A stretch of DNA of 64,000 nucleotides from [Eubacterium] eligens ATCC 27750 (GTDB lineage: Bacteria; Bacillota; Clostridia; Lachnospirales; Lachnospiraceae), in contig NC_012778.1 of the NCBI RefSeq assembly GCF_000146185.1, positions 1,929,001 to 1,993,000 of the forward strand. Direction: 5' to 3'. The notes beneath the pieces were generated by a model, which was not told the DNA's origin, did not search any database, and was given only the letters and a program-made list of their open reading frames with translations. The position numbers were made by a program, and so were the translations under genes. Positions 17,924-25,773 of this stretch are shown one piece after another (position 1 is the stretch's first letter; every line of letters begins with the position of its first letter).

Positions 17924-19012
17924 CTAGATAACCATCCAGTCTTCGAACTTATTTGCATTTTCAACAATGTTGACAATTCCATCTGCGCCGTAAGTAAATG
18001 CCCTGTGAATAAATACATTTACTTCCTCACCCTTCTTTATCGGAGCTTCCTCTACATTTCTTGTCCCGACAACCTCTATGCCGTTGACATTGACAGTTAT
18101 CTCGACTTCCTTTCCCATGAAAAGCTTACCTACAACCACGCCCTTCTCAACAGAAGCGGCTGAATCAACTTTCTCATCAAGCCTTGTGATGTTGACATTC
18201 TCCGGTCTTAATACCGCCTTAACAGAATCATCAAGCTGGTTAAAACCTTTAATCTTATTAATCCGGTCAACATGTACCGGATGTCCCATGAATTCCGCCA
18301 TAAATGCTGTCTCAGGCTCTCTGTATATCTGTCTTGGCGTTCCAATCTGCTCTATATGTCCCTTGTTAGTGACAATAATTTCATCAGCAACCTCAATTGC
18401 CTCATCCTGGTCATGTGTTACAAATATACTTGTGATTCCAACCTTTGTAATCATGTCACGAAGCCAGCTTCTTAATTCCTGTCTTACCTTCGCATCAATT
18501 GCTGCAAATGGTTCATCAAGAAGCAGAAGCTCCGGATTAGGTGCTAATGCCCTTGCAAATGCTACTCTCTGTCTCTGTCCACCTGATAACTGGCTAGGGT
18601 ATCTTTTCGCCATGCCCGAAAGTCCGACAAGTTCAATAAGCTCATCAACACGTTTCTTAATGTCCGATTTTTTCCATTTATTAACTTTTAATCCAAATGC
18701 AATGTTATCATACACTGTCATATATCTGAAAAGTGCGTAGTTCTGGAAAACAAAACCTATTCCACGCTTACTTGCCGGCACATCATTAACAACCTTGCCA
18801 TCAATAATAATATCACCTGAATCCGCAGTCTCAAGACCTGCTATCATTCTTAAGATTGTAGTTTTGCCACTTCCGCTAGGTCCAAGCAGTGCAATAAGCT
18901 TGCCCTTCCCTATTCCAAGATTAATATTATTCGAAGCTTTAAATGTGCCATATGTCTTATTGATATTACGAAGCTCTACATATTTTTCTGTGTCCTGCTG
19001 TAATTCTGCCAT
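17924..19012 (-). CDS. cysA: Sulfate/thiosulfate ABC transporter ATPase CysA
   Basis: ATP-binding subunit of the sulfate importer. Walker A GPSGSGKT (about 44-51), signature LSGGQRQRVAFARAL and Walker B LLLLDEPFAAID are intact; the H-loop is FVTHDQDEA. The C-terminal extension (about 240-362) is the TOBE-like regulatory domain of CysA. It is the third permease gene of the cysT-cysW-cysA set, 32 bp after cysW, and ends at a strong bidirectional terminator. Confidence 0.95.
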   Translation of the reverse strand: MAELQQDTEKYVELRNINKTYGTFKASNNINLGIGKGKLIALLGPSGSGKTTILRMIAGLETADSGDIIIDGKVVNDVPASKRGIGFVFQNYALFRYMTVYDNIAFGLKVNKWKKSDIKKRVDELIELVGLSGMAKRYPSQLSGGQRQRVAFARALAPNPELLLLDEPFAAIDAKVRQELRSWLRDMITKVGITSIFVTHDQDEAIEVADEIIVTNKGHIEQIGTPRQIYREPETAFMAEFMGHPVHVDRINKIKGFNQLDDSVKAVLRPENVNITRLDEKVDSAASVEKGVVVGKLFMGKEVEITVNVNGIEVVGTRNVEEAPIKKGEEVNVFIHRAFTYGADGIVNIVENANKFEDWMVI

Positions 19013-19044
19013 AATCTGTTCCGCCTTTCTGTTGTAGTGCGTTT

Positions 19045-19890
19045 CTATCCTTCCTGCCGCTCTTTCTCTGCCTTAGCTGCCTGCTGCCCCTTGTATTCAA
19101 GTACACTTCGAAGCACAAGTATAATAACCGCCATCAGCACAAGAATTGCTGACACTGCAAATGCTCCCGTAAAATCATATCCCTGATACAGAAGTTCAAT
19201 ATACAACGGCATCGTGTTAGTTCTTCCGCGCAAATGTCCTGAAAGAACGGATACCGCGCCAAACTCGCCCATTGCTCTCGCTGTACACAGTACAATACCG
19301 TAGAGAAGCGGCCATTTGATATGTGGGAATGTAACCTTCCAGAATATAGTCCAGCCATTTGCACCCATAAGCGCTGCAGCCTCCTCCTCGTCAGTTCCCT
19401 GCGAGGTAAGAACCGGTATCAGCTCCCTTGATATGAATGGAAACGTTACAAATATAGTCGCAAGCACGATACCCGGAACTGCGAATATAATTCTTACTCC
19501 CATAGCCTTAAGATATGGATATATAAAACTCTGTCTACCGAATGTAAGCACATATATAAGACCTGCTATAATCGGTGAAACTGTGAGTGGTAAATCTATT
19601 AAAGTAGATATAATCTTCTTGCCCTTAAACTGGAATTTCGTAATAAGCCATGAAGCAAATATTCCGAAAAATGTGTTACACACAACCGCAATAAGCGAAA
19701 CCTCTATTGTCAGCTTAATCGAATGAAGTGCGTATTTGTCGGTAACAGCTGCCAGAAACACCTTTATGCCCTTAGAAAATGCTGTATACATTACATAGCT
19801 GAGGGGCAGAATAAGCATCACAAATAAAAACAACACACTTATACCTATTAGAATCCATTTTAACGGACCTGAATCTTTTCTGATGTTCAT
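19045..19890 (-). CDS. cysW: Sulfate ABC transporter permease CysW
   Basis: Membrane subunit with about six helices. The EAA-type cytoplasmic loop (EEEAAALMGANGWTIFWKVT, about 168-187) contacts CysA. MGEFGAVSVLSGHLRGRTNTM is a CysW signature (split here: MGEFGAVSVLSGH, RGRTNTM). Length (281) is typical. It begins 14 bp after cysT, follows AAGGGG, and is clearly co-transcribed with cysT and cysA. Confidence 0.95.
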   Translation of the reverse strand: MNIRKDSGPLKWILIGISVLFLFVMLILPLSYVMYTAFSKGIKVFLAAVTDKYALHSIKLTIEVSLIAVVCNTFFGIFASWLITKFQFKGKKIISTLIDLPLTVSPIIAGLIYVLTFGRQSFIYPYLKAMGVRIIFAVPGIVLATIFVTFPFISRELIPVLTSQGTDEEEAAALMGANGWTIFWKVTFPHIKWPLLYGIVLCTARAMGEFGAVSVLSGHLRGRTNTMPLYIELLYQGYDFTGAFAVSAILVLMAVIILVLRSVLEYKGQQAAKAEKERQEG

Positions 19891-19904
19891 ACGCTAACCC
19901 CTTT

Positions 19905-20747
19905 CTATGAAATTCCACTTACAATCTTCGATGTCCTGCTCTGTAACACTGCATTTATAAAGAGAATAATAAATGCGATAAAAAGCATTACTAGCGCTAT
20001 TGATGTTGCACTTGCGTAGTCATATTCCTGTAATTTTGACATAATCATAAGCGGTGCTATCTCTGTCTCATACGGTGTATTTCCTGCTATGAATACGACA
20101 CTGCCGTATTCGCCAAGTCCTCTTGCGAATGACATTGTGAATCCACCGATAAGTGCTGGAAGTATCTCTGGAAGTATTACCCTGAATACTGTCTGTCTGT
20201 GGGTTGCACCAAGCATGTTGGCTGCCTCCTCGTACTGGATATCCACCTTTTCCAGCACCGGCTGGACCGCCCTCACTACGAATGGTATTCCAACGAATAT
20301 AAGTGCGAATATAATTCCCAGCCTTGTATATGCAATCCGGATTCCAAATTTGCCAAAAAATGCTCCAAGCCAGCCATTAGTTGTTGTCAGATGTGTAAGT
20401 GCTATACCCGCAACAGCTGTCGGCAGTGCAAATGGAAGTTCAATTATTCCATTCATAATCTGCTTACCCGGAAAGTTATATCTTACAAGAACCCATGCAA
20501 GAATTGTTCCCATAACTGCGTCTATAAGTGCCGCGATTAACGCAGTCTCAAGACTTACTCTGTAGCTTGAAAGCACCCTCGGCCTTGTAACTGTCGTTAT
20601 GAATTCCGTAAACGACAGCTTTGCCGAGAATATCACAAGGGTACATAAAGGGATAACAACAATTAATCCTAACATTGCAATTGTTATTCCAAATGAAAGA
20701 CCAAAGCCTGGTATTACTCTTTTTTTCTTTCTTTTCTTCTCTTTCAT
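19905..20747 (-). CDS. cysT: Sulfate ABC transporter permease CysT (CysU)
   Basis: Second membrane subunit of the sulfate importer, with about six helices, the EEAANMLGATHRQTVFRVIL coupling loop and RGLGEYGSVVFIAGN, typical of CysT. I chose the ATG preceding KEKKRKKKR because it has AAGGGGA upstream; a GTG nine codons earlier overlaps the sbp remnant. The product has 280 residues with a Lys/Arg-rich cytoplasmic N-terminus. It follows the truncated sbp by 23 bp. Confidence 0.94.
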   Translation of the reverse strand: MKEKKRKKKRVIPGFGLSFGITIAMLGLIVVIPLCTLVIFSAKLSFTEFITTVTRPRVLSSYRVSLETALIAALIDAVMGTILAWVLVRYNFPGKQIMNGIIELPFALPTAVAGIALTHLTTTNGWLGAFFGKFGIRIAYTRLGIIFALIFVGIPFVVRAVQPVLEKVDIQYEEAANMLGATHRQTVFRVILPEILPALIGGFTMSFARGLGEYGSVVFIAGNTPYETEIAPLMIMSKLQEYDYASATSIALVMLFIAFIILFINAVLQSRTSKIVSGIS

Positions 20748-20770
20748 TCTGTCGTTTCCCCTTCCCTTAA

Positions 20771-21004
20771 TCACTTCTTCTCATATATCTTGTCGAACAC
20801 TCCGCCATCCTTGAAGTGCTTCTTTGTAGCTTCATTCCAACCTCCAAAATGTGCTATGTCCGTAAGTTCTACATTGGTTACTATCCACTTTCCATCTGCT
20901 GAAAGCTCTGTGATTGTGTTACCTTTCGATTCTGTGGCATATTTTTCAAGGATTGCTTTATTAGATGGTCTGTAATAATTCAAGAGTGGCTTATCATCTT
21001 CCAC
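20771..21004 (-). pseudogene. 3' remnant of a sulfate-binding protein gene
   Basis: An open frame of about 77 codons whose product from NYYRPSNKAILEKYA to the end aligns by eye with the last ~70 residues of the intact Sbp at 27106-28161. The matching parts include NFYRPVNK, DGKWIVSDIDMADIGYFGGW and DGGIFDKIY. The signal peptide and about four fifths of the mature protein are missing. The only candidate start is a GTG without a good ribosome site. It occupies the normal sbp position before cysT, so the gene was probably removed by an internal deletion joining the leader ORF to the sbp 3' end. A lone C-terminal fragment should not bind sulfate. Confidence 0.85.
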
Positions 21005-21014
21005 GGCGTTACAG

Positions 21015-21131
21015 TTAACTGCAATAACCGGTTATTTCCAAAGGAAGAATCAAAGTCATTCTTTCTTCTGAAAACATACAACAGCAGCAACAGCTTTCCT
21101 GTGTACCTGATGTCTTAGATAAATGTTTCAT
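21015..21131 (-). CDS. Poly-cysteine leader peptide of the sulfate permease operon
   Basis: A 38-codon ORF (ATG 21131, TAA 21015) beginning MKHLSKTSGTQES and then five consecutive Cys codons (TGT TGC TGC TGT TGT, residues 14-18), ending EITGYCS. It has a strong AAGGAGGAATTG ribosome site and lies 47 bases after the predicted transcription start, the first ORF of the sbp'-cysTWA transcript. Poly-Cys short ORFs act as cysteine-responsive attenuators before sulfur genes in mycobacteria. The same role here is inferred from position and sequence. No terminator hairpin is seen after it; one may have been lost with the sbp deletion. Confidence 0.7.
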   Translation of the reverse strand: MKHLSKTSGTQESCCCCCMFSEERMTLILPLEITGYCS

Positions 21132-21184
21132 AATCAATTCCTCCTTCTTAATTCCTACTAAGTTTATATGTTACTATGTTGTAA

Positions 21185-21213
21185 ATTATATACCTACTAT
21201 GTTTGTATGTCAA
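21185..21213 (-). promoter_or_regulatory. Consensus promoter of the sulfate permease operon
   Basis: On the minus strand TTGACA (21213-21208) and TATAAT (21190-21185) with a 17-bp spacer, a perfect sigma-A promoter. AACATAGTAGGTAT fills the spacer, and related stretches ACATAGTAACATATAAAC and ACTTAGTAGGAATT follow across the start site. Such overlapping repeats suggest a repressor site, perhaps of an Rrf2/CymR-type cysteine regulator (inference). Confidence 0.8.
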
Positions 21214-21236
21214 TATGAATTTTGAGGTTTCTGTCT

Positions 21237-21495
21237 TTTTGGACTTCCTACTGCCCTCTCTCCACTTTAACGTCCAATCCGCCGCGCCTTTGCTTCTCTT
21301 TTGGACTTTCTACCGCCTTCTCTCCACTCCAACGTCCAATCCACCACACTTTGGCTTCTCTTTTGGACTTTCTAATGCCTTCCCTCCTCTCTAACGTCCA
21401 ATCCGCCGCGCCTTGGCTTCCCTTTTGGACTTCCTCGTGCCTTCCCTCCTCTCTAACGTCCAATCCACAATGCTTTGGCTTCCTTTCTTGACTTT
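21237..21495. repeat. 62-bp tandem repeat array, four units plus a partial
   Basis: TTGGAC recurs with its GGAC at 21241, 21303, 21365 and 21427, exactly 62 bp apart, with a degenerate fifth (TTGAC) at about 21488. Each unit also contains AACGTCCAAT about 33 bp further on, so TTGGAC and GTCCAA alternate. Units are 80-90 % alike by eye and rich in pyrimidines on the plus strand. Sixty-two is not a multiple of three, so reading frames through it are not coding. It lies 24-28 bp upstream of the permease promoter. The same family occurs at 32834-33020. Confidence 0.9.
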
Positions 21496-21582
21496 CTGTT
21501 ATGCTTGTATTATAATCCGTAATACAGACACAACAAATACACTAATAGCAACACATTTTTAGCAAGAAGAAAGGAGCCCGAT

Positions 21583-21966
21583 ATGGTTATAGAACTTGAT
21601 TTTGCGAGCGACACGCCCATATATGTACAGTTAAGAAATCAGATTGTTAAAGGAATCGGCAAGGGAGAACTCAAGGCTGGTGAGAAACTGCCGACCGTCA
21701 GACAGCTTGCTTCTGACGCAGGCGTTAATACAATGACCGTCAATAAAACCTACCAGATTCTTAAAGCTGAAGGTTTTATTAAAACCGACAGAAGGCTTGG
21801 TGCATTTGTCGCCGAGAATATTAATATGGATATTGAATTCAGGGAAAAGCTTGAATCAGAGCTTGAACTGCTATCCGCAGAAGCAAGCATTACAGGAATG
21901 GATAAAGAAGAATTCTTAAAAATGTGCGAAAACATTTATTCCAAGATGAATCCCTGCACAATGTAA
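21583..21966 (+). CDS. GntR-family regulator, YtrA type
   Basis: A 127-residue regulator with an N-terminal GntR winged helix (PIYVQLRNQIVKGIGKGELK, KLPTVRQLASDAGVNTMTVN, LKAEGFIKTDRRLGAFV) and only a short helical C-terminal segment, as in the YtrA subfamily. It follows AAAGGAG. YtrA-type regulators usually control an adjacent membrane protein or ABC transporter operon, here the 467-aa membrane protein 60 bp downstream. Confidence 0.92.
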   Translation: MVIELDFASDTPIYVQLRNQIVKGIGKGELKAGEKLPTVRQLASDAGVNTMTVNKTYQILKAEGFIKTDRRLGAFVAENINMDIEFREKLESELELLSAEASITGMDKEEFLKMCENIYSKMNPCTM

Positions 21967-22026
21967 TATGCCTGTATTCACACATGCATTAACACACACA
22001 GTCCCACTATACAAGGAGGTTTCCTT

Positions 22027-23430
22027 ATGAAAATCGCAATGTTTATGCTATTCTTCGTATGCAACATGTTCACAGTCCTGATCATGAGATTTGCATATGA
22101 ATCCAACTACCGATACAACAACGGAATGCTTATCGGAGTCCACATTCCAGGCGACCATGTTAACGATGACGATGTCACCCGACTTATGACACGCTTTAAG
22201 AAAAGCATGAAATATTTTCAGAATATCAATGCAGTACTCTCAATAGCCATATGCTTTCTTAATTTTGTGAACATAATCATTTTCGTTATTATGTATACAA
22301 TCTGGATTCTCGTGTTCGTTTTCGGAATTATGTATATCCAGCTTTCAGCGCATCGGAAAATGTATCTGTTAAAGATACAGAATGGCTGGTTTGTGGAATC
22401 CCAGAAACAGAAGGTCTTTATAGATACTCGTGCTTGTGCAAACGCAGATGCAACTCCAGTCAGTTTCAGATACCACATCATCATAATTGCCGCAGAACTG
22501 CTGGCTTTGATTCCATTCTATTCATGGACAGACAGAGCATATTTTTCAATGATTATTGTATTTGCAATATGTACTGTCATAGTTTCAGTATTCGGGTTTG
22601 TGTTCCATATTTATATGAACAGACGACAGAATCAGGCATACAGCCTTAATTCGGACATTAACAACATTGTTAATCTGACTATGAAGAAATACATTGCTTC
22701 AGCAATGCTTGTAATGTCACTTCTTAACTTCGTGGCATGGATAACATTTGTGTTAATGTGTATTATTCAGGATACTGTTGGTGACTTAAGTTTCTGGATG
22801 TACATTATTCTGCAGTTGTTAAGCGGCTGCACGCTCACTGTCATTCTTATTCTTGCACGCAACAGAAAGAACGAAATGCTTAAGGCTGACACACAGCCGG
22901 TATTTGTTGATGATGATGACTACTGGAAGACTGGATTTTACTACAATCCTAATGACCCGCACCTTTTCGTACCCGACAGGCTGTGTTCGACCAACTACTC
23001 GCTTAACTACGCCCGCACAGGTGCTAAGATATTCACCGGAAGCATAACGGCTGTTATTCTTGGATTACTAATATGGACAACTATTGTATTAATTCCATAC
23101 ATTCATGTTACTATCGACATCAGGACTACTGAAAGCACTGTAAATGTGTCTTCATGCGGTTATACAAGCAGAATTAACATTGACAACATTACCGAAATTA
23201 CTCTGATGGATTCACTGCCTGATGACCATTTTTTCAGATATAACGGCGGTGCCACAGAAAGTTATCTTGTCGGAAAATTTAAGGGCAATACTTATGGAAA
23301 ATGCAGTCTCTACATTTTTAAAGATGTGTCTCCTGTGCTTATGATAAAAACTGCTGACCAGACTGTGTTCATCAATTCCAAAAAAGATGGCGAAATTGTT
23401 AATCTGTATAATACAATTAAGGATAAATAA
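22027..23430 (+). CDS. Multi-spanning membrane protein with YtrA-type regulator
   Basis: A 467-residue protein with about eight hydrophobic segments (about 1-20, 65-110, 155-200, 225-280, 340-362). It ends in a soluble C-terminal domain (about 365-467) that looks like a bacterial PH-type beta domain. The N-terminal region with NNGMLIGVHIP resembles DUF1648/DUF5808 proteins found beside GntR regulators. ATG follows AAGGAGG. The gene is followed by a terminator. Function is unknown; a role in envelope stress or peptide resistance would be a guess from context. Confidence 0.75.
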   Translation: MKIAMFMLFFVCNMFTVLIMRFAYESNYRYNNGMLIGVHIPGDHVNDDDVTRLMTRFKKSMKYFQNINAVLSIAICFLNFVNIIIFVIMYTIWILVFVFGIMYIQLSAHRKMYLLKIQNGWFVESQKQKVFIDTRACANADATPVSFRYHIIIIAAELLALIPFYSWTDRAYFSMIIVFAICTVIVSVFGFVFHIYMNRRQNQAYSLNSDINNIVNLTMKKYIASAMLVMSLLNFVAWITFVLMCIIQDTVGDLSFWMYIILQLLSGCTLTVILILARNRKNEMLKADTQPVFVDDDDYWKTGFYYNPNDPHLFVPDRLCSTNYSLNYARTGAKIFTGSITAVILGLLIWTTIVLIPYIHVTIDIRTTESTVNVSSCGYTSRINIDNITEITLMDSLPDDHFFRYNGGATESYLVGKFKGNTYGKCSLYIFKDVSPVLMIKTADQTVFINSKKDGEIVNLYNTIKDK

Positions 23431-23436
23431 TCCGTG

Positions 23437-23478
23437 ACAAAAAGGACGATAAGAATTAACTTCTTACCGTCCTTTTTT
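23437..23478. terminator. Bidirectional terminator
   Basis: AAAAAGGACG-TAAGAA pairs with TTCTTA-CGTCCTTTTTT around a 5-nt loop, between the converging membrane-protein and AAA-ATPase genes. Confidence 0.88.
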
Positions 23479-23489
23479 CTGCAATTCTT

Positions 23490-25388
23490 CTATTCGCGTG
23501 ACTTGCGCTTCTTCACATCATGCTCCTCATACGCCACACTCACTTTCTTACCGCTGAATGCAACTCCGAACATACCAATCCCAGACACGCCATGCTTTTC
23601 AAGATTGGCTGTGTAACTTTTCTGCTGAATCTGTCTGACTGCACTGCCAGCCATCTTCTCAAGCTCAGCTTCCTTACATGCTTTGAATTCTATGATATAT
23701 CCGTGTCCGCCACGGCTCTTCGGTTGCAGCTCTATGTCAAATCGTCCCTCACCTGACTCCCTGTTAGACGAGATATAATAATTGTCTGACAATACCGCAA
23801 GCATTCCAAATACCACCCCATGATAGAAATCCTCATGTGCCGTATCAAACACGCTTGCAGACTGCAAAAGATACTGCTGCAAGGTTTCTGTTAATAAATG
23901 TGCATTTCCCGTACGGATTGATTCCGCAAAGTTTCTTAGCAGCGCACCTGTAAATATGCCGTTATATCTGTCAATAATCTCCTTCTGGAACACGCTCTTT
24001 ATCTCATAATTAGGTATCGACAGCGCGCATATCGGATTGTCGTACAGAGAGCCAATATGCTCTGACACACGCAGATATCCGGCAACCAGAAGGAAGCTGT
24101 ATATTGTATCAATGTCTCCATTAATCTCAGGATATATGATATCTGTGTCAACAATTGCCTGAACAGTACTGCCCTGCAGCAATCTTAATAAGTTGTCTGC
24201 AAATGTGGTATCAGCACTATTAAACAGCTCGCCGATTATCTCATTGCCACTTGTTCTTGACCAGAAGGCTTTGGGAACACATTTGTTATTGAAGTAATTA
24301 ATAACCGACCACGGATTATATATTCCGGTTCTGCCAAACATATAGCCGTCATACCATTCCTTAATCTCACCCAGCCGGTCAGACACGCCGTAGTACTGCG
24401 CCATAGCAGAAACTTCCTCTTCCGTGAATCCAAAATATTGCGAATATTCATCATCAAGAATTGTATTAACCACAAGATTGTTAAGCCCGCTGAACAGGCT
24501 TTCCTTAGCTATGCGGAGAATTCCCGTGAGAATCCCCAGTTCCAGACTTGGATTGTCCTTTAAGACAGCCGACAAAAGATTTCTCATAAAGCCAATCACT
24601 TCATCATAGTATCCAAATATATGTCCTTGCTGGATTGGCGTATCGTACTCGTCAATTATCACGATTACATTCCTGCCATAATGCTTTGAAAGCATTGCCG
24701 ACAGCTTCCCCAGTGCAAACTGATAATCTATTATCGTTGCCTCATCATCAAGTATTGACTTAAGATACTTCTTATCATAGTCACTTAATCTGGCGCTTGT
24801 CGTCAGTTCAATATGTCGCAAAAATTCATTCCTTAATGTAAAGCAGAGACTTGCGTACATGTCCTGCCATGTTGACTGGTGGGCGTCTTTAAATGTAAGA
24901 AAAATCACCGGGTACTGCCCCTGCTTCTCCTTATACAGCGCGCCCTCTCGCCATATCTTCTTATTCTTAAAATACACTGATGTATCCGTATCAGTCTTTT
25001 CAAAAAATGTGCGAACCATGTCCATAGTAAGTGTCTTTCCGAATCTTCTCGGTCTTGTAAATAAATACACCTTACTGTGATTATCTATAATGTCCCTAAT
25101 AAGCAATGTTTTGTCTACATAATAACATTCATTCGACACTTCTTTATAAGATGTTATTCCAACCGGGCAGGGACGCTTCCTGTTGTATACAGCGCTGTCT
25201 TCCCTGACATAAAGATTCCTATTCTCCCTTAAACAATCCGGTCTGTCCACATCGTCAGGTATCATCCAGAACTTGCCTTCCTTATAAGCTCCCGGCAGCT
25301 TTCCCTCTGTACACAACTGGTTAATTCTTCTCGGCGTCACGCCCCATCTTGCGGATAATTCCTTCGCCTTAATATATCTAATATCCAT
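23490..25388 (-). CDS. HTH-AAA ATPase-PD-(D/E)XK nuclease-like fusion
   Basis: A 632-residue protein of the AAA-ATPase_like/DUF1703 type. Residues 1-50 form a MerR-like helix-turn-helix (LSARWGVTPRRINQLCTEG, then PGAYKEGKFWMIPDD). The ATPase core starts at VGITSYKEV and has the P-loop-like RPRRFGKTLTMDM and a VIIDEYDTPI Walker B. The C-terminal domain (about 520-610) has FDIELQPKSRGGHGYIIEFK, the conserved D...E.K of a PD-(D/E)XK fold. The family is abundant in Bacteroides and Lachnospiraceae; its role is unknown, with mobile-element or defence functions suggested. The N-terminal DNA-binding domain is an addition to the usual layout. Confidence 0.85.
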   Translation of the reverse strand: MDIRYIKAKELSARWGVTPRRINQLCTEGKLPGAYKEGKFWMIPDDVDRPDCLRENRNLYVREDSAVYNRKRPCPVGITSYKEVSNECYYVDKTLLIRDIIDNHSKVYLFTRPRRFGKTLTMDMVRTFFEKTDTDTSVYFKNKKIWREGALYKEKQGQYPVIFLTFKDAHQSTWQDMYASLCFTLRNEFLRHIELTTSARLSDYDKKYLKSILDDEATIIDYQFALGKLSAMLSKHYGRNVIVIIDEYDTPIQQGHIFGYYDEVIGFMRNLLSAVLKDNPSLELGILTGILRIAKESLFSGLNNLVVNTILDDEYSQYFGFTEEEVSAMAQYYGVSDRLGEIKEWYDGYMFGRTGIYNPWSVINYFNNKCVPKAFWSRTSGNEIIGELFNSADTTFADNLLRLLQGSTVQAIVDTDIIYPEINGDIDTIYSFLLVAGYLRVSEHIGSLYDNPICALSIPNYEIKSVFQKEIIDRYNGIFTGALLRNFAESIRTGNAHLLTETLQQYLLQSASVFDTAHEDFYHGVVFGMLAVLSDNYYISSNRESGEGRFDIELQPKSRGGHGYIIEFKACKEAELEKMAGSAVRQIQQKSYTANLEKHGVSGIGMFGVAFSGKKVSVAYEEHDVKKRKSRE

Positions 25389-25604
25389 AAAGCCCCTCTT
25401 TTCTGTGCATTACTGCACATACTGAAATCCGTGTCATGTACACAGATTCCACACCGCCTCTTACTTAATTCACAACATTTATATACATCTATATTATATT
25501 CTACGCAATTTTTCGGAAATATCAAGGCATTTTCAAGAAATATTATTTTAATTTTCGGAAATTATATATTTTTCTTTAAATATTATATATTTCCTCATTT
25601 ACAT

Positions 25605-25633
25605 TTGACAATCCTGCCCCAAAGTATTATAAA
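25605..25633 (+). promoter_or_regulatory. Promoter of the fluoride-riboswitch transcript
   Basis: TTGACA (25605-25610) and TATAAA (25628-25633) with a 17-bp spacer, placed so that transcription starts a few bases before the riboswitch. The preceding 25389-25604 is very AT-rich and shows no gene. Confidence 0.75.
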
Positions 25634-25636
25634 TAT

Positions 25637-25732
25637 CAAAGGGAATGAAGTACTCCCTTGGGAAACCTAAACTGCTTATTCAAGCTGATGACTTCTACGA
25701 TTTTATGTCGCAGGAAGCATCAGCTTTTTTTG
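25637..25732 (+). promoter_or_regulatory. Fluoride (crcB) riboswitch with terminator
   Basis: The aptamer begins AAAGGGAATGAAGTACTCCC, continues AAACTGCTTATTCAAGCTGATG and ends ACTTCTACG. This is the crcB layout: ATGAAGT forms the pseudoknot with ACTTCT, and ACTGC/GCTGATG is invariant in the family. The 3' part of the aptamer is also the 5' arm of a terminator, AAGCTGATG-CTTC against GAAG-CATCAGCTT followed by seven T, so fluoride binding would block termination and switch on the antiporter gene. Confidence 0.9.
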
Positions 25733-25773
25733 CGTTCATAAATGCATTTACTACATTTTTAAGGAGGCTTATT

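Noticed and set aside
21203..21491. Apparent Pro/Ser-rich ORFs through the 62-bp array
   Set aside because: The unit length is not a multiple of three, so the frame changes at each repeat; there is no ribosome site.
21237..21495. CRISPR array
   Set aside because: The whole unit repeats, with no constant 25-36 bp repeats separated by unique spacers, and no cas gene is nearby.
25645..25773. Earlier start for the antiporter
   Set aside because: It would translate the fluoride riboswitch and terminator; the ATG at 25774 has AAGGAGG.
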